Origin: Hydractinia symbiolongicarpus
Lineage: Eukaryota; Cnidaria; Hydrozoa; Anthoathecata; Hydractiniidae
Length of the DNA stretch: 64,000 nucleotides
Assembly (NCBI RefSeq): GCF_029227915.1
Contig: NC_079877.1
Coordinates: 27,181,851-27,245,850 of the forward strand
Reading direction: 5' to 3'
Made by a program: the position numbers and the translations under genes. Shown piece by piece: positions 1 through 11,750 of the stretch. Within the stretch, counting starts at the first letter, position 1; each line of letters begins with the position of its first letter. Under the pieces are notes generated by a model. That model searched no databases. It was not told the origin of the DNA and saw nothing but the letters and a program-made list of their open reading frames with translations.

Positions 1-1451
1 AAGCCTCTCGACCCTTCAATTTGTATAATATAATACAGGATGTCAAAAAAAACAGGATTGAAAATAAAAAAAAAACAGGGAGTGCTTTAATAACATTGAC
101 AAAATGTTTAGAATTTCTTTAGTTGTAATTTTATTAATGTTATGGCTGTGTTGCAAAAAGCATAAAATATTTGATCCCTACAGAAGCCCATTGGGGACAT
201 TTTAAACTTCATATTTGGTATACACTGCGATATTAAAATAGTTTTACGATCTAAGGTAGTTTTTTTTTATCTTAAGACAATTTTTCGATCTTAAGATAAA
301 AAACATATTACACCTGAAACACCATAATGCTGTCTGCGCTTTACTCAATTTACGACAAACTGCACACTTGTATTAGAGCGCTCCACCTGAATGTGTGGTA
401 CAGTTTACGGTTCTTAATAATTGCTACAACGGGTGTTGAACGCTGGGTAACACTTTTACTTGTGGCTAAACCCGGCAATTTCTATAAGTTAATAATAACA
501 CAGAATGCAATTAATCGCTAATTAATTTATTGTTAACAAAAGCGTGATTTTTCAGTTAAACTATGAAAAAGAATTGATTTGAAAAAAAATTAAGTGAAAA
601 GTTTATGATCTACACTTCTTTAGATATATTCTGTTTCTACGGGATCCTGCGAAGAGGGTTATAGTGCATAACGCTTTAGTTTGTTTAACGGAATCCGTAC
701 AAAAACAGCACTAACCAAATAGCCTAATACTTATGCTGACTCTCAAGAATGAAACCCACCACCTTCCGCATTAAAACCAAACACGCTACCACAATGTTAC
801 CGGTCAGTCAAGGCTACGATTATTAATGCCTCCATTGTTTTCTTTTTGTGTGTTTTGTTGTCTTTTTTATTATTTCTTTTATTAACCCTTTTTATTAACC
901 TTTCAATATAAATACAATGCAACTTGCAACATGGCCATCAAACATTAACACAAAACCCTCAAGAGTGACATTTATGTCGAACAAGGCAAATCACTGAAAT
1001 TTATTTTGCGTCAAAACCTCAGGTGGGTAAATGAACAATATTGAAAAACCACAAAGGGACTTTTAAGCATTAATAACCTCTCATAACTTTGAGCAGCATA
1101 AGTTTAAGTTTCTCAGCTAAAGTCACACACATCGAAGTGTTTACTTGATCGATAGGTTTTAGCCTCTGTTTAACGGAAGTGTTTGCATCTTGGGATGCAT
1201 CCGAAGTGAAAAAACACAGGTAGGAATAAACGTGTGGCAGTCATGTTCAATTTGATTACCTGAAAACCATTCAAGATTCCTTTGACGTAAGAAAAGCCAA
1301 GTTAACCCACGTAAAAACCAATCAACGCTGTTGACCTAGATGCAAGGTTGTTGTTACTTTAACACATGAAAAGAGATAAAATTGTTGCTTTTCAACAGCG
1401 GTTAGTTCCTGTTTTTTATTACTCCTTACGTAGACTACTTTTTTAGTAATC
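1..1451. other. Gene-free left flank
   Basis: AT-rich sequence without a supported gene. The 64-codon frame at 327-521 shows no recognisable composition or splice context and is taken as chance. No repeat or RNA gene was recognised. The last bases before 1452 (a pyrimidine tract and TTTTTTAG at about 1440-1446) could be a splice acceptor for the following ORF. Confidence 0.5.
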
Positions 1452-2759
1452 ATGGAGACGCCGACTGGTGGCATTGTCATTGTTCATGATGGATTTCCAA
1501 TGCTGACTAGAGTCCACGCTGGAAATCAATCCTTCAACGTGAAGAGAACAACTAAAATATTGACAGAAAACTCTTACAGTAATTATGTAAATAAACAAAA
1601 TACCACATTGTCACACCTCATTTCACATGATCGTAGGTTTATTACAAATGATTCTTTACCCAGGTATTTTAATCACGGGCTATATCTACCAACGCATACT
1701 CCTCTTCAAGATTTTCACCGAATGAATTATGGTCCGGTAACTTGCCCGTGTCCCGCAAGAAACGTATACAGACCATTTGAAGTTCCATATTACTTCCAGA
1801 GACCGAACTGTAATAAAAACTCGCTATATTATGATTTTCAAGGAGGCACAAATCCTTCAATGCAACTATCCCACATGTCTAAAGTATCACCTTTTAAAAC
1901 TATTCGAGCGCTCCCTAAAGGAACTGATGTAGTAGATGCTTGCAGTTTAAAGTCAAACTTTATGGATGAAGTGAAGCAATGGTACCTTGGAAGTACAATC
2001 TCAGTTAAGAATTGTGGAACTGACTTTTTAAATGGTAATGCATGCAGGACGAACTTGGTTGGCAAAAGCAAAGAGGAAGTAGAAATACCGGAAGAGCATA
2101 AAGGCAATACAGATGTAAAGCTCAAAAATAAATTTAAGTCTACTGAACAAAGAGATAAGCCAAAGCGTACCTCAAATATACTTCATGCGGTGAAACAGAA
2201 TCTAAATGGTACAAGCGTTTCTGTGGCAAAAAAATTACTAAACGGAACACTTGAACCAAGGATAGTTCTAAAAGATATAAGAAAATATATCAATACAGGT
2301 AACTTCAAGGAAGAGATTACGTCCACTGAATTTCATCAGAATAAATATGAATGCCACAAAACTAGAAACATAGTTGTAGAACAGAAATGCACTTCCTTAA
2401 TACACGACAACAATTGTTTGAGGATAAGCAGAGATCAGAACTTTGATGGACTTGAGAATTTTAAAACCATTGTGAAGATGTTACAGAAGAAAAATAAAAA
2501 GCTTAAATTAAAAAGACTTAGAAAAATAAATTTCAACAATCGCTGCAATAAATCTGCCCCTTCTCACGAGCAGGACCACAAAGATGAAATAATAGACCAG
2601 CCCAAGTTGTGTGCATTAAAAGAAAAATTACGAGTTAGAAAACATATCCCTAGGTACAATATTACATCTGACAACAGTAACTCTTTTGCCGACCACTTTT
2701 TCGTTTATATCAAGAAGTTTTCTCAGAATATAATCCTTAACGCTCAACGTTTGTACTGA
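1452..2759 (+). CDS. Unrecognised 435-aa basic protein
   Basis: I do not recognise this protein. It is an uninterrupted 435-codon frame, unusually long for this AT-rich sequence, so it is probably coding. It has no signal peptide or membrane span. Residues about 75-140 are rich in Tyr, Pro, Phe and His, with a Cys-Pro-Cys-Pro stretch. The second half is Lys/Asn-rich and has a dense basic cluster (KKNKKLKLKRLRK, about residues 350-362) that could act as a nuclear localisation signal. I see no zinc-finger spacing, coiled coil or repeat. The first ATG is preceded within a few bases by TTTTTTAG, so this could also be the last exon of a spliced gene. An AATAAA lies at 3049-3054. It may be a lineage-restricted nuclear protein or an old domesticated element ORF. 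Confidence 0.6.
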   Translation: METPTGGIVIVHDGFPMLTRVHAGNQSFNVKRTTKILTENSYSNYVNKQNTTLSHLISHDRRFITNDSLPRYFNHGLYLPTHTPLQDFHRMNYGPVTCPCPARNVYRPFEVPYYFQRPNCNKNSLYYDFQGGTNPSMQLSHMSKVSPFKTIRALPKGTDVVDACSLKSNFMDEVKQWYLGSTISVKNCGTDFLNGNACRTNLVGKSKEEVEIPEEHKGNTDVKLKNKFKSTEQRDKPKRTSNILHAVKQNLNGTSVSVAKKLLNGTLEPRIVLKDIRKYINTGNFKEEITSTEFHQNKYECHKTRNIVVEQKCTSLIHDNNCLRISRDQNFDGLENFKTIVKMLQKKNKKLKLKRLRKINFNNRCNKSAPSHEQDHKDEIIDQPKLCALKEKLRVRKHIPRYNITSDNSNSFADHFFVYIKKFSQNIILNAQRLY

Positions 2760-3521
2760 CAAATCGAACTTCGCAGATTTTAGTCTTTCGTTCTTCCTTT
2801 TTAAACATAATCTCACTATTTTTCTCCTTGTACAATGTTGATATCAATGCTAAACGTAGCTATAGATCAAAGTGTTTACACTTAAAGGAGCAACTAAACG
2901 GTTCAAGTAACATCTTCGCAATTGATGCTACTTACTCTACATCTTTACAAATTGTAAATGTATTTAATATAAAGTCCGCTGAAAAATCGATATTCAAGAG
3001 ATATACATAGTTGTCCTATCAGAAAGATTATTATAGTTATATTTCTGTAATAAATTTAGCACTTTTTTATTGTTATTTTCCAAAAATAGAAACGTCGTCT
3101 ATCTACATTTTTATTATATTCTGTTTTAGCAGTAAAACAAGCTACGCTCTCCAAAATATATTACGGAACAGTGAAATCTAATCACAATATTTTCTCATCC
3201 CGACATGAGAATAATGAATGTTACACTTTTTCAGACATGATTCTAAATATAGAAGCCATAAAAACATTTTGTTTTTTCTTTCTGTGATGACCCACAAAGC
3301 AAAGGAAAACTAGAGGCCCTTAGGCCTTGAGGTCAGCGCGACTGAGAACTTTAAATGTGTGAGTGAGAATTGTTTATCCACGAAAGTAAAAAAGAAAATT
3401 TTCTTCCGCTTCAAGATAGTAAGATTTACCCACTTTCCTCTGAATAATGATATTAGTTCAAATATCGTCTCACTTCTTTTGCTTGGTTTCCACTGCGAGA
3501 TAGCGTGAGATAATTGGCATA
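2760..3521. other. 3' flank and spacer
   Basis: Likely 3' UTR and spacer of the preceding ORF, with a consensus polyadenylation hexamer at 3049-3054. The 60-codon frame at 2828-3010 has no supporting feature. Nothing else was recognised. Confidence 0.4.
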
Positions 3522-3872
3522 TTACTGGGCACGGAGGAAGGAAGTACTATTTCTCGAAAGTTCAAATAAATAGGAATCTGACTTTTCAATTTGAATATTC
3601 CCGTTTTCAGTTGCAATTGAATTGGGCAGTTCGTCTAAAGCAAGATATTGACTGGTGTAACCTAGGCTGACGTAAAGACCATTCCCTCGTGTAAAAATAC
3701 GATCAAGATCCCATTCAGTCCAGTAACGCACAGACGCAATAGAAGGGTAACAGATGGCCCACAAAGCATTGCACACGCATTGGCTACCCGCTGATTCTCC
3801 AAATCTAGAATGACCTTGATGAAATGAGCCCAATACTATTTTATCTGGGTTGATAGGCCCGGGGTTGGACTA
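3522..3872 (-). pseudogene. Transposon-type cysteine-protease-like remnant
   Basis: The minus frame reads through GSFHQG, then RFG, then AGSQCVCNALWAICY, and ends at 3522. The open frame extends upstream of its first possible start to an in-frame TAG at about 3872, so this is a fragment. The pattern FHQG-x(n)-QC-x(2)-N matches my recollection of papain-like/C76-type protease modules carried by Helitron-like and other large animal transposons, with the QC cysteine as the expected nucleophile. That assignment is from memory and not tested here. Length (about 115 residues) and lack of flanking domains indicate a decayed copy. It is about 15 kb from the Helentron in this window. Confidence 0.45.
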
Positions 3873-4431
3873 AACGTCACTAGCCATTAGAAAAGCCAAA
3901 ATAATATTTACACAAAAATTGAACAGAATGGAGCTGGCCTTAATAAGAGCGAGAAAATTTCTTCAGAAACAGTAGTTTTGAACTGAGCTGAGTGGTTGAA
4001 CCGAAAGTTCCAATAGCAATGCGATATGCCTAGATCGTAAAAATACAACAAAGTAGAACAGTAAAATTATATAGCTAGCTATATATATTTTTTATATATA
4101 TTATTCTTTATTGTAAAAAAAATCTATTCTATAAGTTATATATATGTAAAAGTATATTGTAAGATCAAGGTAGTGTGCAAGTCTGACAAGAGATTAAATA
4201 GTAACCAAGTAAACCGTTGTTCTTTCGCTTGACCTATAAGAAAAGAAGAAAAAAAAATTACACAATACTTTGTAAACAAAGGGAAGAAACTTTTGCAAGA
4301 AGGAAAATTTGCGAAAATTAGGGACCATCAAAAGCTCCATTTTCGTTTCACAATCCAAATTAATGCCCCATAAAGTAAATTATGAGGATAATGCTACTAA
4401 ATATATCAAGACCGTATTAAAGAAAAAAATA

Positions 4432-4570
4432 GTCATATTGAAGAAGAACTACTTTGTTCATCACTAACATACTGCCAAGCGCCTCCCAGTTCTGGGGACC
4501 GCGGATCGAATCCCGCTCACTGCTTGGCAGTATGTTTGTGATAAACAAAGTAGTTCTTCTTCAATATGAC
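4432..4570. mobile_element. Foldback (MITE-like) element with tRNA-like core
   Basis: Two 49-nt arms, 4432-4480 and 4522-4570, are reverse complements with 47 of 49 positions matching. They enclose a 41-nt core (4481-4521) that contains GGATCGAATCCC, close to the RNA polymerase III B-box consensus. The core also has a small internal inverted repeat (CCCAG...CTGGG). A related copy at about 15342-15410 has the core in the opposite orientation relative to the shared arm, as expected when the arms of a foldback element recombine. No target-site duplication was established. Confidence 0.75.
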
Positions 4571-7429
4571 TTACACGCATTATACATTGCATTAGGAGCT
4601 AAGCAGATTTTCACCAAGAACTTCATTATTTAAATATGGCAGACAAAAAGTCTGATGGCTGATAATGTATTTTTACCGATAAATTCTACGGTCCAGTACC
4701 AAAATTTTAAATCGGCTATGAAAAACTGCGTTTTTAAAATATCCACCATCTTTGAAAGTCTTTTTGTAAATTGGGACAAAAACTCGAAATTGGCAAATAA
4801 TATTTAAGATCTTAAAAATGGAATTATTTTCGATTTGACGTTAGGGGGGTGGGGTTGGTTTTTTTCGACGTTAATATCCATGGCAGAAAAAAAATATCGC
4901 TTTGGGCCCAGATGCAGGAGAGATATATTTGATAAAACGATCGTATTTGACAGTGCCCAGATCTTGTCTGTTTACGAGCAGAAGAGAGGGGGACCTTCCA
5001 TGTAGCATCAAACAAACTACATTTGGTCAGAATGTACTTCCGTCATCATGATGGCATAGCGTACTGCGATTGAAACATCATGACTAAACCTACCTCTTTT
5101 GCAACTGCCATGGCTTGATACTACTGACAGGGGGTGGGGGTGGGGGTTTTCAAAGTAACGTCGAATCAACGCTTAATTTGGAAATGTTAGCATATGGATG
5201 CCTACCCTAAACGAAGATGGCAAATTTTTTTGCCCGTCCACTACATTTTCATTATATATGCAAAAATGACACGAACCGAACATTTTATTGATGGCGGCTT
5301 TAGCAGTTAGGACAGTAGGTCATTAACTAGCTATATTTCAGTTAATATATAGCTAGCTAGCTAGCTTATTATTAGTGCGACTGGCAAAAATTAGAAACCT
5401 GTTGAGGTTTGGGAATACTTAAATGCATTAACGGTAGCTACCTAATAGCTAGCTAGCTATAAAACAATAAATAGAAAAGTAGAATAACTTGCCTTGAAAA
5501 TGGTCAACGAACAACAAAACCAGTGAGATCTTCAGTGTACGGAGACGTAACTACCAGTCAGACAGCCAAAACCGGAAATATATTTGGTTTTATTTAAATT
5601 TTAGCTGTATTTCAGATCTGATCAGATCAGTTTCTTTCTTTTAAAATGTCGTTTCGTTCTGGAAACTCATGATTCGTGCATCCTGATTGGCTGATGAGTG
5701 GAAAACAGCCTTGGATTAAGTAGGCGGTAATAAGGTGGTCGGGAAGCTGACTAGGGACGGACAGAATAACACACGAACACAAAAAGGCAAACCGAAATGA
5801 AAGATCAGCTACCTGACGGCGCTGACCAAATATGAAGGGTTGGTTATAATTGTTTCAATTCACCTTCAAGTTTTTGATTTTTAGGATATCTACTAGCTAT
5901 ATGCAATTGTAACAGAAGGGATGCTATAGTTAAGCTTGAGGATATAATTATAATCAACAATATTAAACTTGTTCTGTTAGGCGCCATCGTACTGCGTTCC
6001 TCGTTTTCCCGGGATGAAAATACGCTGATTTCACCCCGGGATGAGGCTCACGTGTAAACACTTTTCGTTTCATCCCTGAGATTTCATCCCGCCTGAGTGT
6101 AAACGTTGGCTAAGTCACTAAATCTCAAAAATCAACAGCACGTTTTGTATCCCTTTTAAACGGCTTTCCAATCAAGGCTTTTTGAACATACTATTTTTTC
6201 GAAATTTAGTATTTGTTTGGGTTTCAGGGAAGAATAAAAAAGATCAATCGCTACATAATATTGAATGGGCAAGTTGGAGCAAAGCCTGTAAACTTCTGAA
6301 AGACATTCCATGAAGACATAGCTAGTTGAAGTCAATAGATATTTATTAACCTTCAACTTTATTGATATTTCATCAAAGTGGTTTTTGTGAGAATATTACT
6401 TGTCGACACCAATTTTTGTATGCTATTATCATTTTTTTGAGAACACGTGTTTTTGCTGCAAGATATTGAAAATTATGGCGATTGCTTCTCGCGCAATTGT
6501 GTAGGTTAATTGGTTCCTACGTCATTGAATTATTGAAATGACTGTTGCAACAATGTTGCAGATGAGCAATAGTCAAGTTCATTCATCTAAAAATTAACTT
6601 GTTTTTTTCGTGTTTGGCACTTCAATTCACAGGTAAGCTCTCAATTTTGGAAGTCATTGTTAGCAGATTGGAGGAGAATCAGGATATAAAAGTTTGGATG
6701 ACGTCATGTAGTCCAAGAAAAAAGTGTGAAACGATAAATGATATTATTTTTTATTCGTACCTAAACTTTTTTTATGTCCCAGCACAAGTCTAGAAAAACT
6801 AGTGATGAGTCATAAAGAAAAAAGAAAAGAAATTCATTAAACGTAAGGATATGTAAAACGGTTGCAACATTTTTAGATGTATAAAATTACTTGACGGAAG
6901 CTTAAAATTAAAGGGAACCAAAAAGCATCCCCCTCCCCACCCAAATAAAATAGGGTTAATGCCGATATTTGAGCATGATCTATGATCATCGACATACACA
7001 CCAAAAAATGTTAACGTCCACCTTTTTAACAAGTGATAATTAAAAATAGAAAGTTTAACATGTTCAACTTTTTATTTTTAATTATCATTGATTGAAACTG
7101 TTGTTGTTTTATTATCATTATTATTTTTCCTGCTTAAAATGTCAGCGTTTTGTCTTCCTTTATAATTACACATCATTAGAGTCACTATATCAAGGTATTA
7201 ATATCAGAGGTCATATGTTCAGGTGAAAAGACAACTTAAAGAGAGCGACATATAGTGTTAATTTTGAACCCATATTTATCTATGAAAACATTTCAAAATG
7301 GGAATAGCCATCAAATGAGAAAACGACATAATTTTTGTTGGTATATCAACCAACTTTATCAAATGATTATTTTACAACCTCGTAAAACCTGCAATATATA
7401 CTGTTGAAATTGTTATGCTCTCCCCAATC

Positions 7430-7550
7430 TTGTGACGCTGCCCAATCTTTGGGCATAAAATTGCCCAGTCTTAAGACTGGCCGGCCATTTGTCACTGTCG
7501 GAAGATTGGCCTAACCAGTCTTAAGGCAGGGCGCGTTCCAAGATTGGGCA
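7430..7550. repeat. Palindromic repeat block
   Basis: Contains GCCCAATCTT near 7439 and its complement AGATTGGGC near 7541, plus the self-complementary CAGTCTTAAGACTG at about 7466-7480 and several partial copies of the same words. This looks like a short non-coding palindromic element just downstream of the claudin-like gene. No family name is offered. Confidence 0.5.
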
Positions 7551-7656
7551 GAACAGTTACCTTGTAACATAAAAATTAAAAAAAAATATTTAAAAAAAAT
7601 TATTTTATATAGCTGCACACATATATATGGTATAACATATAATTCTATAATAAATT

Positions 7657-10320
7657 CTATCTTCGTAAATCTTTTGCTTGAATTCGTAGTACACTTTTAT
7701 TTTTTTCTCGACTGTAAAATAAAATGGATGCTAAAGCACCTACAACGCAGACAAGTATGGAGAATACTTCAGCGTATACTGGCCAACCATAGTTCACTTT
7801 GTCGCTTTTTATCGACTGATGTACCAACTTCGTGTACAATGCTAACACAATGATGATAAAGAAACCTAGAAAAAAAGATTATACTATCTTTAAATATTAG
7901 AAACAGAAATATTGAATTATGGCTGACTGTGGACAACTTGTCTTGTATTTCAATACGAAATATCCAGCCACGTGTTTTACATCAATTTTAAAAAGATGGA
8001 ATCTTAACTGACATGTTGCTTACACATATGAGATGAGTATAAAGAAAATATGATAAAAACAGCAACTTACAAACTGTCACGTAAAACAATGATAAAACAT
8101 AGAGCTTGGCATGAACAAATTTTTTCAACAGAATTGAAATGAAGCAGTATATAAGACCACATATGGTAGCTATGCATGTTGTAATTTGTAAGACTTGCAT
8201 CGCAATGAAGGTTTCTATAAGAAATGGTAAAACTGCAGTGCAGTTTGGACTTGGTTGTTAGTCACAGTACACAGTACACGTTATCTGATCGTTATATCAA
8301 AAAATCTAACCTATTGTTTTTAACCTGCAATCCCATTCGGGCATTCTTATAAAAGCACATTTTTTGAGCTTCACGATTCTAAATAAAATCAACATTTTGA
8401 GTTTTAAATAATTCTTGAAGGTGATTCTAAAATAATTGTTGAGAGAATCGACTCCATTAACGGTTTCCTTAAAGTTGTTTAAATAATAAGATGATATGGT
8501 TGAATTAATGCAGGAAAAATAGGTTAAGATTTAATAGAAGAAAATCAATGTGTAACGTCTGTCGTAATCTGCACGATTTGTTACGTCGTCAATTTCTTCG
8601 AGAGAAATATTGTGATAATGAATATATTTCGGATTATTTAGAGTTTTAAAAACAAAAAATATGATTGAAACTCGCATTCATGTTTTAAAAATTTCGGAAA
8701 TCGAGCCTCATGATTCTGATAAAAACAAAACAAAAAAATGTGTGAAACTTTTAAAATAAATATGTGTAGAAAAAAGTGTCATTTTTTAATTTTTTCCTTT
8801 TTTTGTAATTTATGTACTGTGGGAATAATAGACTAATTATTTAAACAACCCAAAAATGTATCAGAGCTTTAAAAAAACAAGATAAGGCTTCGAATGTCTC
8901 CTACACGGGTGTTTATGAGGTGTTTAAGTGTATTCACTCTTTCTAATTTCTGGAATTACTTGAAGAAAAGACGCTAAATCTTGCCTGGTATATTTATATG
9001 AGAAGGCTAGCGAATAATGTAAAAAAGAAGCAAAAAAAGGGGAATTAAATATTAAAAGTTTTGCTGTTTTTAAATTCCAGATATGGTGTTGTGTATCCCA
9101 GACCTAAGTTAGATGAATTAGCTAACACTTTGTTCACACCAGCTTGTTTGAGCACTGTGCTACGCATTTCCGATTTGAAGCACTATGAAAATAATAAAAA
9201 TATTATAGCTTGTGGCTGATGGAGCGACTTATGTTTTCGACTCTCTGCAATATCACAGTTTTTTGCTGTGGCCCAGCTAGGAAAATGATTTTACAAAACA
9301 ATGTTTTTTCCGTTTAAAAGCATATCTCCTTTTCGCACGTTTATTACTGTTCGTTTCAAAACAGGAAAATAGAAATTGAAACATAAGTCGCTGGATCATA
9401 AACAATTCGAACGTCTGTCTGCCACGCAAAATGGTAGCTTAGCTGCGACGGGCGAACCCGTGGATTTTTCCACGGGCTAACGACTAGTATTTAAAATTGC
9501 ACCTTCTTTACTATATCCAAACCTCTCTTCTTTTTTAATCTAAATTTAACCCATAAAGTATCTAATTATAGGCATTTGAAACATTTAAGTACCAGTCACT
9601 TCAGATCCATTTTTAATGAACAAATGACATTGTTTGCATTCCGTAAAGACGTCTACACATTGTTTCTATAGCTTATATACCAAAAAAATCTTTAGCTACT
9701 TGACCCTATACTTTATTAGAAGGTCTAAATTTAAGCTGAGGCTTGTTATCTTTCAGCATTTTCTCAGACTCCAATGATGTTTTTCTTGTTCTTTGAAAAA
9801 TTATAAAAATAATGGTCAAATTTATGAAATATATATCCATTTACATTTACAAAGGAAACAGATAACTGTTCTAAAAAAATGACTTACTAGTTGCTCCTAT
9901 CTCTAGAAAGAAATTCAGCTCGCGCACGTTCTTAAGATGTTCTTAACGGTAGGCAAAATTCCAGCTTCAAAGTTCTTTTAGACTACGTTTTTATAACAAA
10001 AACTTGTTTTTTGACATAAATAATTGAAACTAACACGTCACCCTATGAACTATATTCCCTTCTTTTTTACTTTTCTACATCCTCACCATCTCCACACCAA
10101 CGACTTTGCTACAAGAAAATAGCACAATCGTATATAGTATGCTATACTTACTTGATGTGTGTCTGTTACATGAGGACAAGATGTAACATTTCTTAAACAA
10201 GCCTTGGTAACCGTCCATAGCAACCGACCATTCATTGCTTACTGTTGATGGTATTAAAGAAATAAACAAACAAACAAAGCAAACGAAGTGAAAATGTAAA
10301 AGAAATTTTTCAATTTTCAT
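7657..10320 (-). CDS. Claudin/PMP22-like four-span membrane protein
   Basis: Three minus-strand exons, 10320-10152, 8214-8071 and 7865-7657, join in frame to 173 codons. Both introns are GT-AG with strong donors (GTAAGTA, GTAAGTT) and are phase 1. Span 1 is at residues 5-25. The short first extracellular loop holds Trp31, then GLFKKC (40-45) and Cys51. This corresponds to the W...GLW-x(2)-C...C signature of the claudin/PMP22/EMP family, with Phe in place of the second Trp. Spans 2-4 fall at about 59-85, 94-116 and 135-157, followed by a basic tail. Claudins usually have a first loop of about 50 residues and a W-GLW spacing nearer 18 than 9, so this is a compact member closer to PMP22 in size. 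Family members act in cell junctions or as channel auxiliary subunits; the role here is unknown. Confidence 0.75.
9448..9488 (+). repeat. Hairpin-CTAG interspersed repeat, copy 1
   Basis: Lies in intron 1 of the claudin-like gene. An 8-bp hairpin (CCCGTGGA / TCCACGGG) is followed by CTAACGA and CTAG-T at 9484-9488. A hairpin a few bases before a terminal CTRR followed by T is the known layout of a Helitron 3' end. Related copies occur on the minus strand at 23487-23524 and, more diverged, at 22119-22143. Confidence 0.55.
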
Positions 10321-10332
10321 TTCTTCGCTCAA

Positions 10333-11546
10333 TAGCTCTTACTTCTTGATTGATTTTTGTTTAAAAAGAAAGTTATGAATATTTATTATCTACGCCAAAG
10401 TAAAAAAGTAATCATGTTTAACACACTTCTCCGTTGGTGCTATTTATCGTGTAACAAAAACATTTAATTCAAATACAATAAAAACAAAAGCTGTAATTCG
10501 AGTGTCGTGAACTTATTCAAGTTTGAGTTTTAATGTGCGTGGGATTTCCAGTGCTATCTCACGCAATTGCGTAAAATTTCTAGGCTTTTTTGACGGCGCT
10601 AATATAGCGGTGGTCACAAACTGTACGGTGGACGTTTCAGCGAAAAGGTTTTCCACAATGCGTTTAATAAGGGCGGATTCACATTCCGAGGAATGGCGTG
10701 TAATAAACGGACAACTCAAAAAGTGAAGGTGGAAGAAATTAAACACACTTTAGAACCACGTAGACCTCTAGACAACCTGTTTATGAATAATTACTTATTA
10801 TTGATAACTTTGCTACTTTTTTATTTTTATTTCTTAAGAAAAGAAAAATTTTCTGCAATATTTTTTTTGACAGTTACAAAAGCTACAGTGAGTAAAATCC
10901 ATTAAATAAATCGAAAGTTTGGTTTGACGAGGAAACAGAGAGAACACGAGGAGGTGTCAAAGATGCTATGTTACTATCTTTAAGAAGGTAATTAATACCT
11001 CTAAAGATCATGGCTTCGACTGGTTTTATGTGCAATAAACTTGTATGTTGCTGTGCAAAAGTTCAAAGGAACTACCTAGTATTTTAGTGACGTGACTGAG
11101 CTACGACGTCATTTTATAAAAACGGATGTATCTTTATTTTCCTGGAGAGGAGGTTAATTATTTTCCTGATAACACACTCTGTCAACAAAATAGTAGCTAC
11201 CCCAGAAAACTATAAATTTTTAAGTAAAAAAATAAGGATATTTCCACGGCGTTTTTCATTCAGGAAGAAACATATACGTCAACAATGATTTCTTTATCTT
11301 AAGAGACAAAAGTACCAATTTTTCACCTTGTTGTTATTTTTCATTACGTTCAGAAGCTTTTGCATTGGCACTCCAACCCTCTCCCAAATAAGACGCTTTC
11401 TTGCCTTTTATTCTTCTTATCAACAAGTTGTTTGTTAGTTGAGACATTTCGATTGGGCTTAGACGCATGCGCAATTTTCCAGATAAAGGCACAGTGATTC
11501 AATAAATAAAGAACGCTTTCCGTTGAAAAGGAAGAGTAAAACGACA
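10333..11546. other. Gene-free spacer
   Basis: No supported gene. Overlapping frames on both strands at 10513-10905 lack domain or splice support. The stretch includes the 5' flank of the claudin-like gene, whose promoter was not recognised. Confidence 0.4.
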
Positions 11547-11750
11547 ATATATGTGAGTGGAGGAGCATGGGTAGAAGACAGTATATGTGAGTGGAGGAGC
11601 ATGGGTAGAAGACAGTATATGTGAGTGCAGGAGCATGGGTAGAAGACAGTATATGTGAGTGGAGGAGCATGGGTAGAAGACAGTATATGTGAGTGGAGGA
11701 GCATGGGTAGAAGACAGTATATGTGAGTGGAGGAGCATGGGTAGAAGAGA
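11547..11750. repeat. 34-bp tandem repeat (minisatellite), six copies
   Basis: Six near-identical 34-bp units start at 11553, 11587, 11621, 11655, 11689 and 11723. The unit begins GTGAGTGGAGGAGCATGGGT; the third copy carries one G-to-C change. Because 34 is not a multiple of three, the same repeat peptide appears in all three minus frames, which explains several long overlapping open frames there. Those frames are not genes. Confidence 0.95.

Larger units (their letters stand above)
3873..7656. other. Gene-free stretch with repeats
   Basis: No supported gene. It holds the foldback element at 4432-4570, runs of TAGCTAGC near 5343-5460, a block with repeated CATCCC(GGG) words at about 6008-6100, and a palindromic block at 7430-7550. 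The short frames at 4824-5015, 6156-6356, 6599-6793 and 6799-7032 are regarded as chance. Confidence 0.5.

Noticed and set aside
10513-10746. Overlapping frames on both strands
   Set aside because: No domain, no splice partner, and mutual antisense overlap; neither is favoured by context.
11350-11738. Three overlapping minus frames of 79-106 codons with a repeated peptide
   Set aside because: They are the translation of the 34-bp tandem repeat in three frames; no start context or domain.
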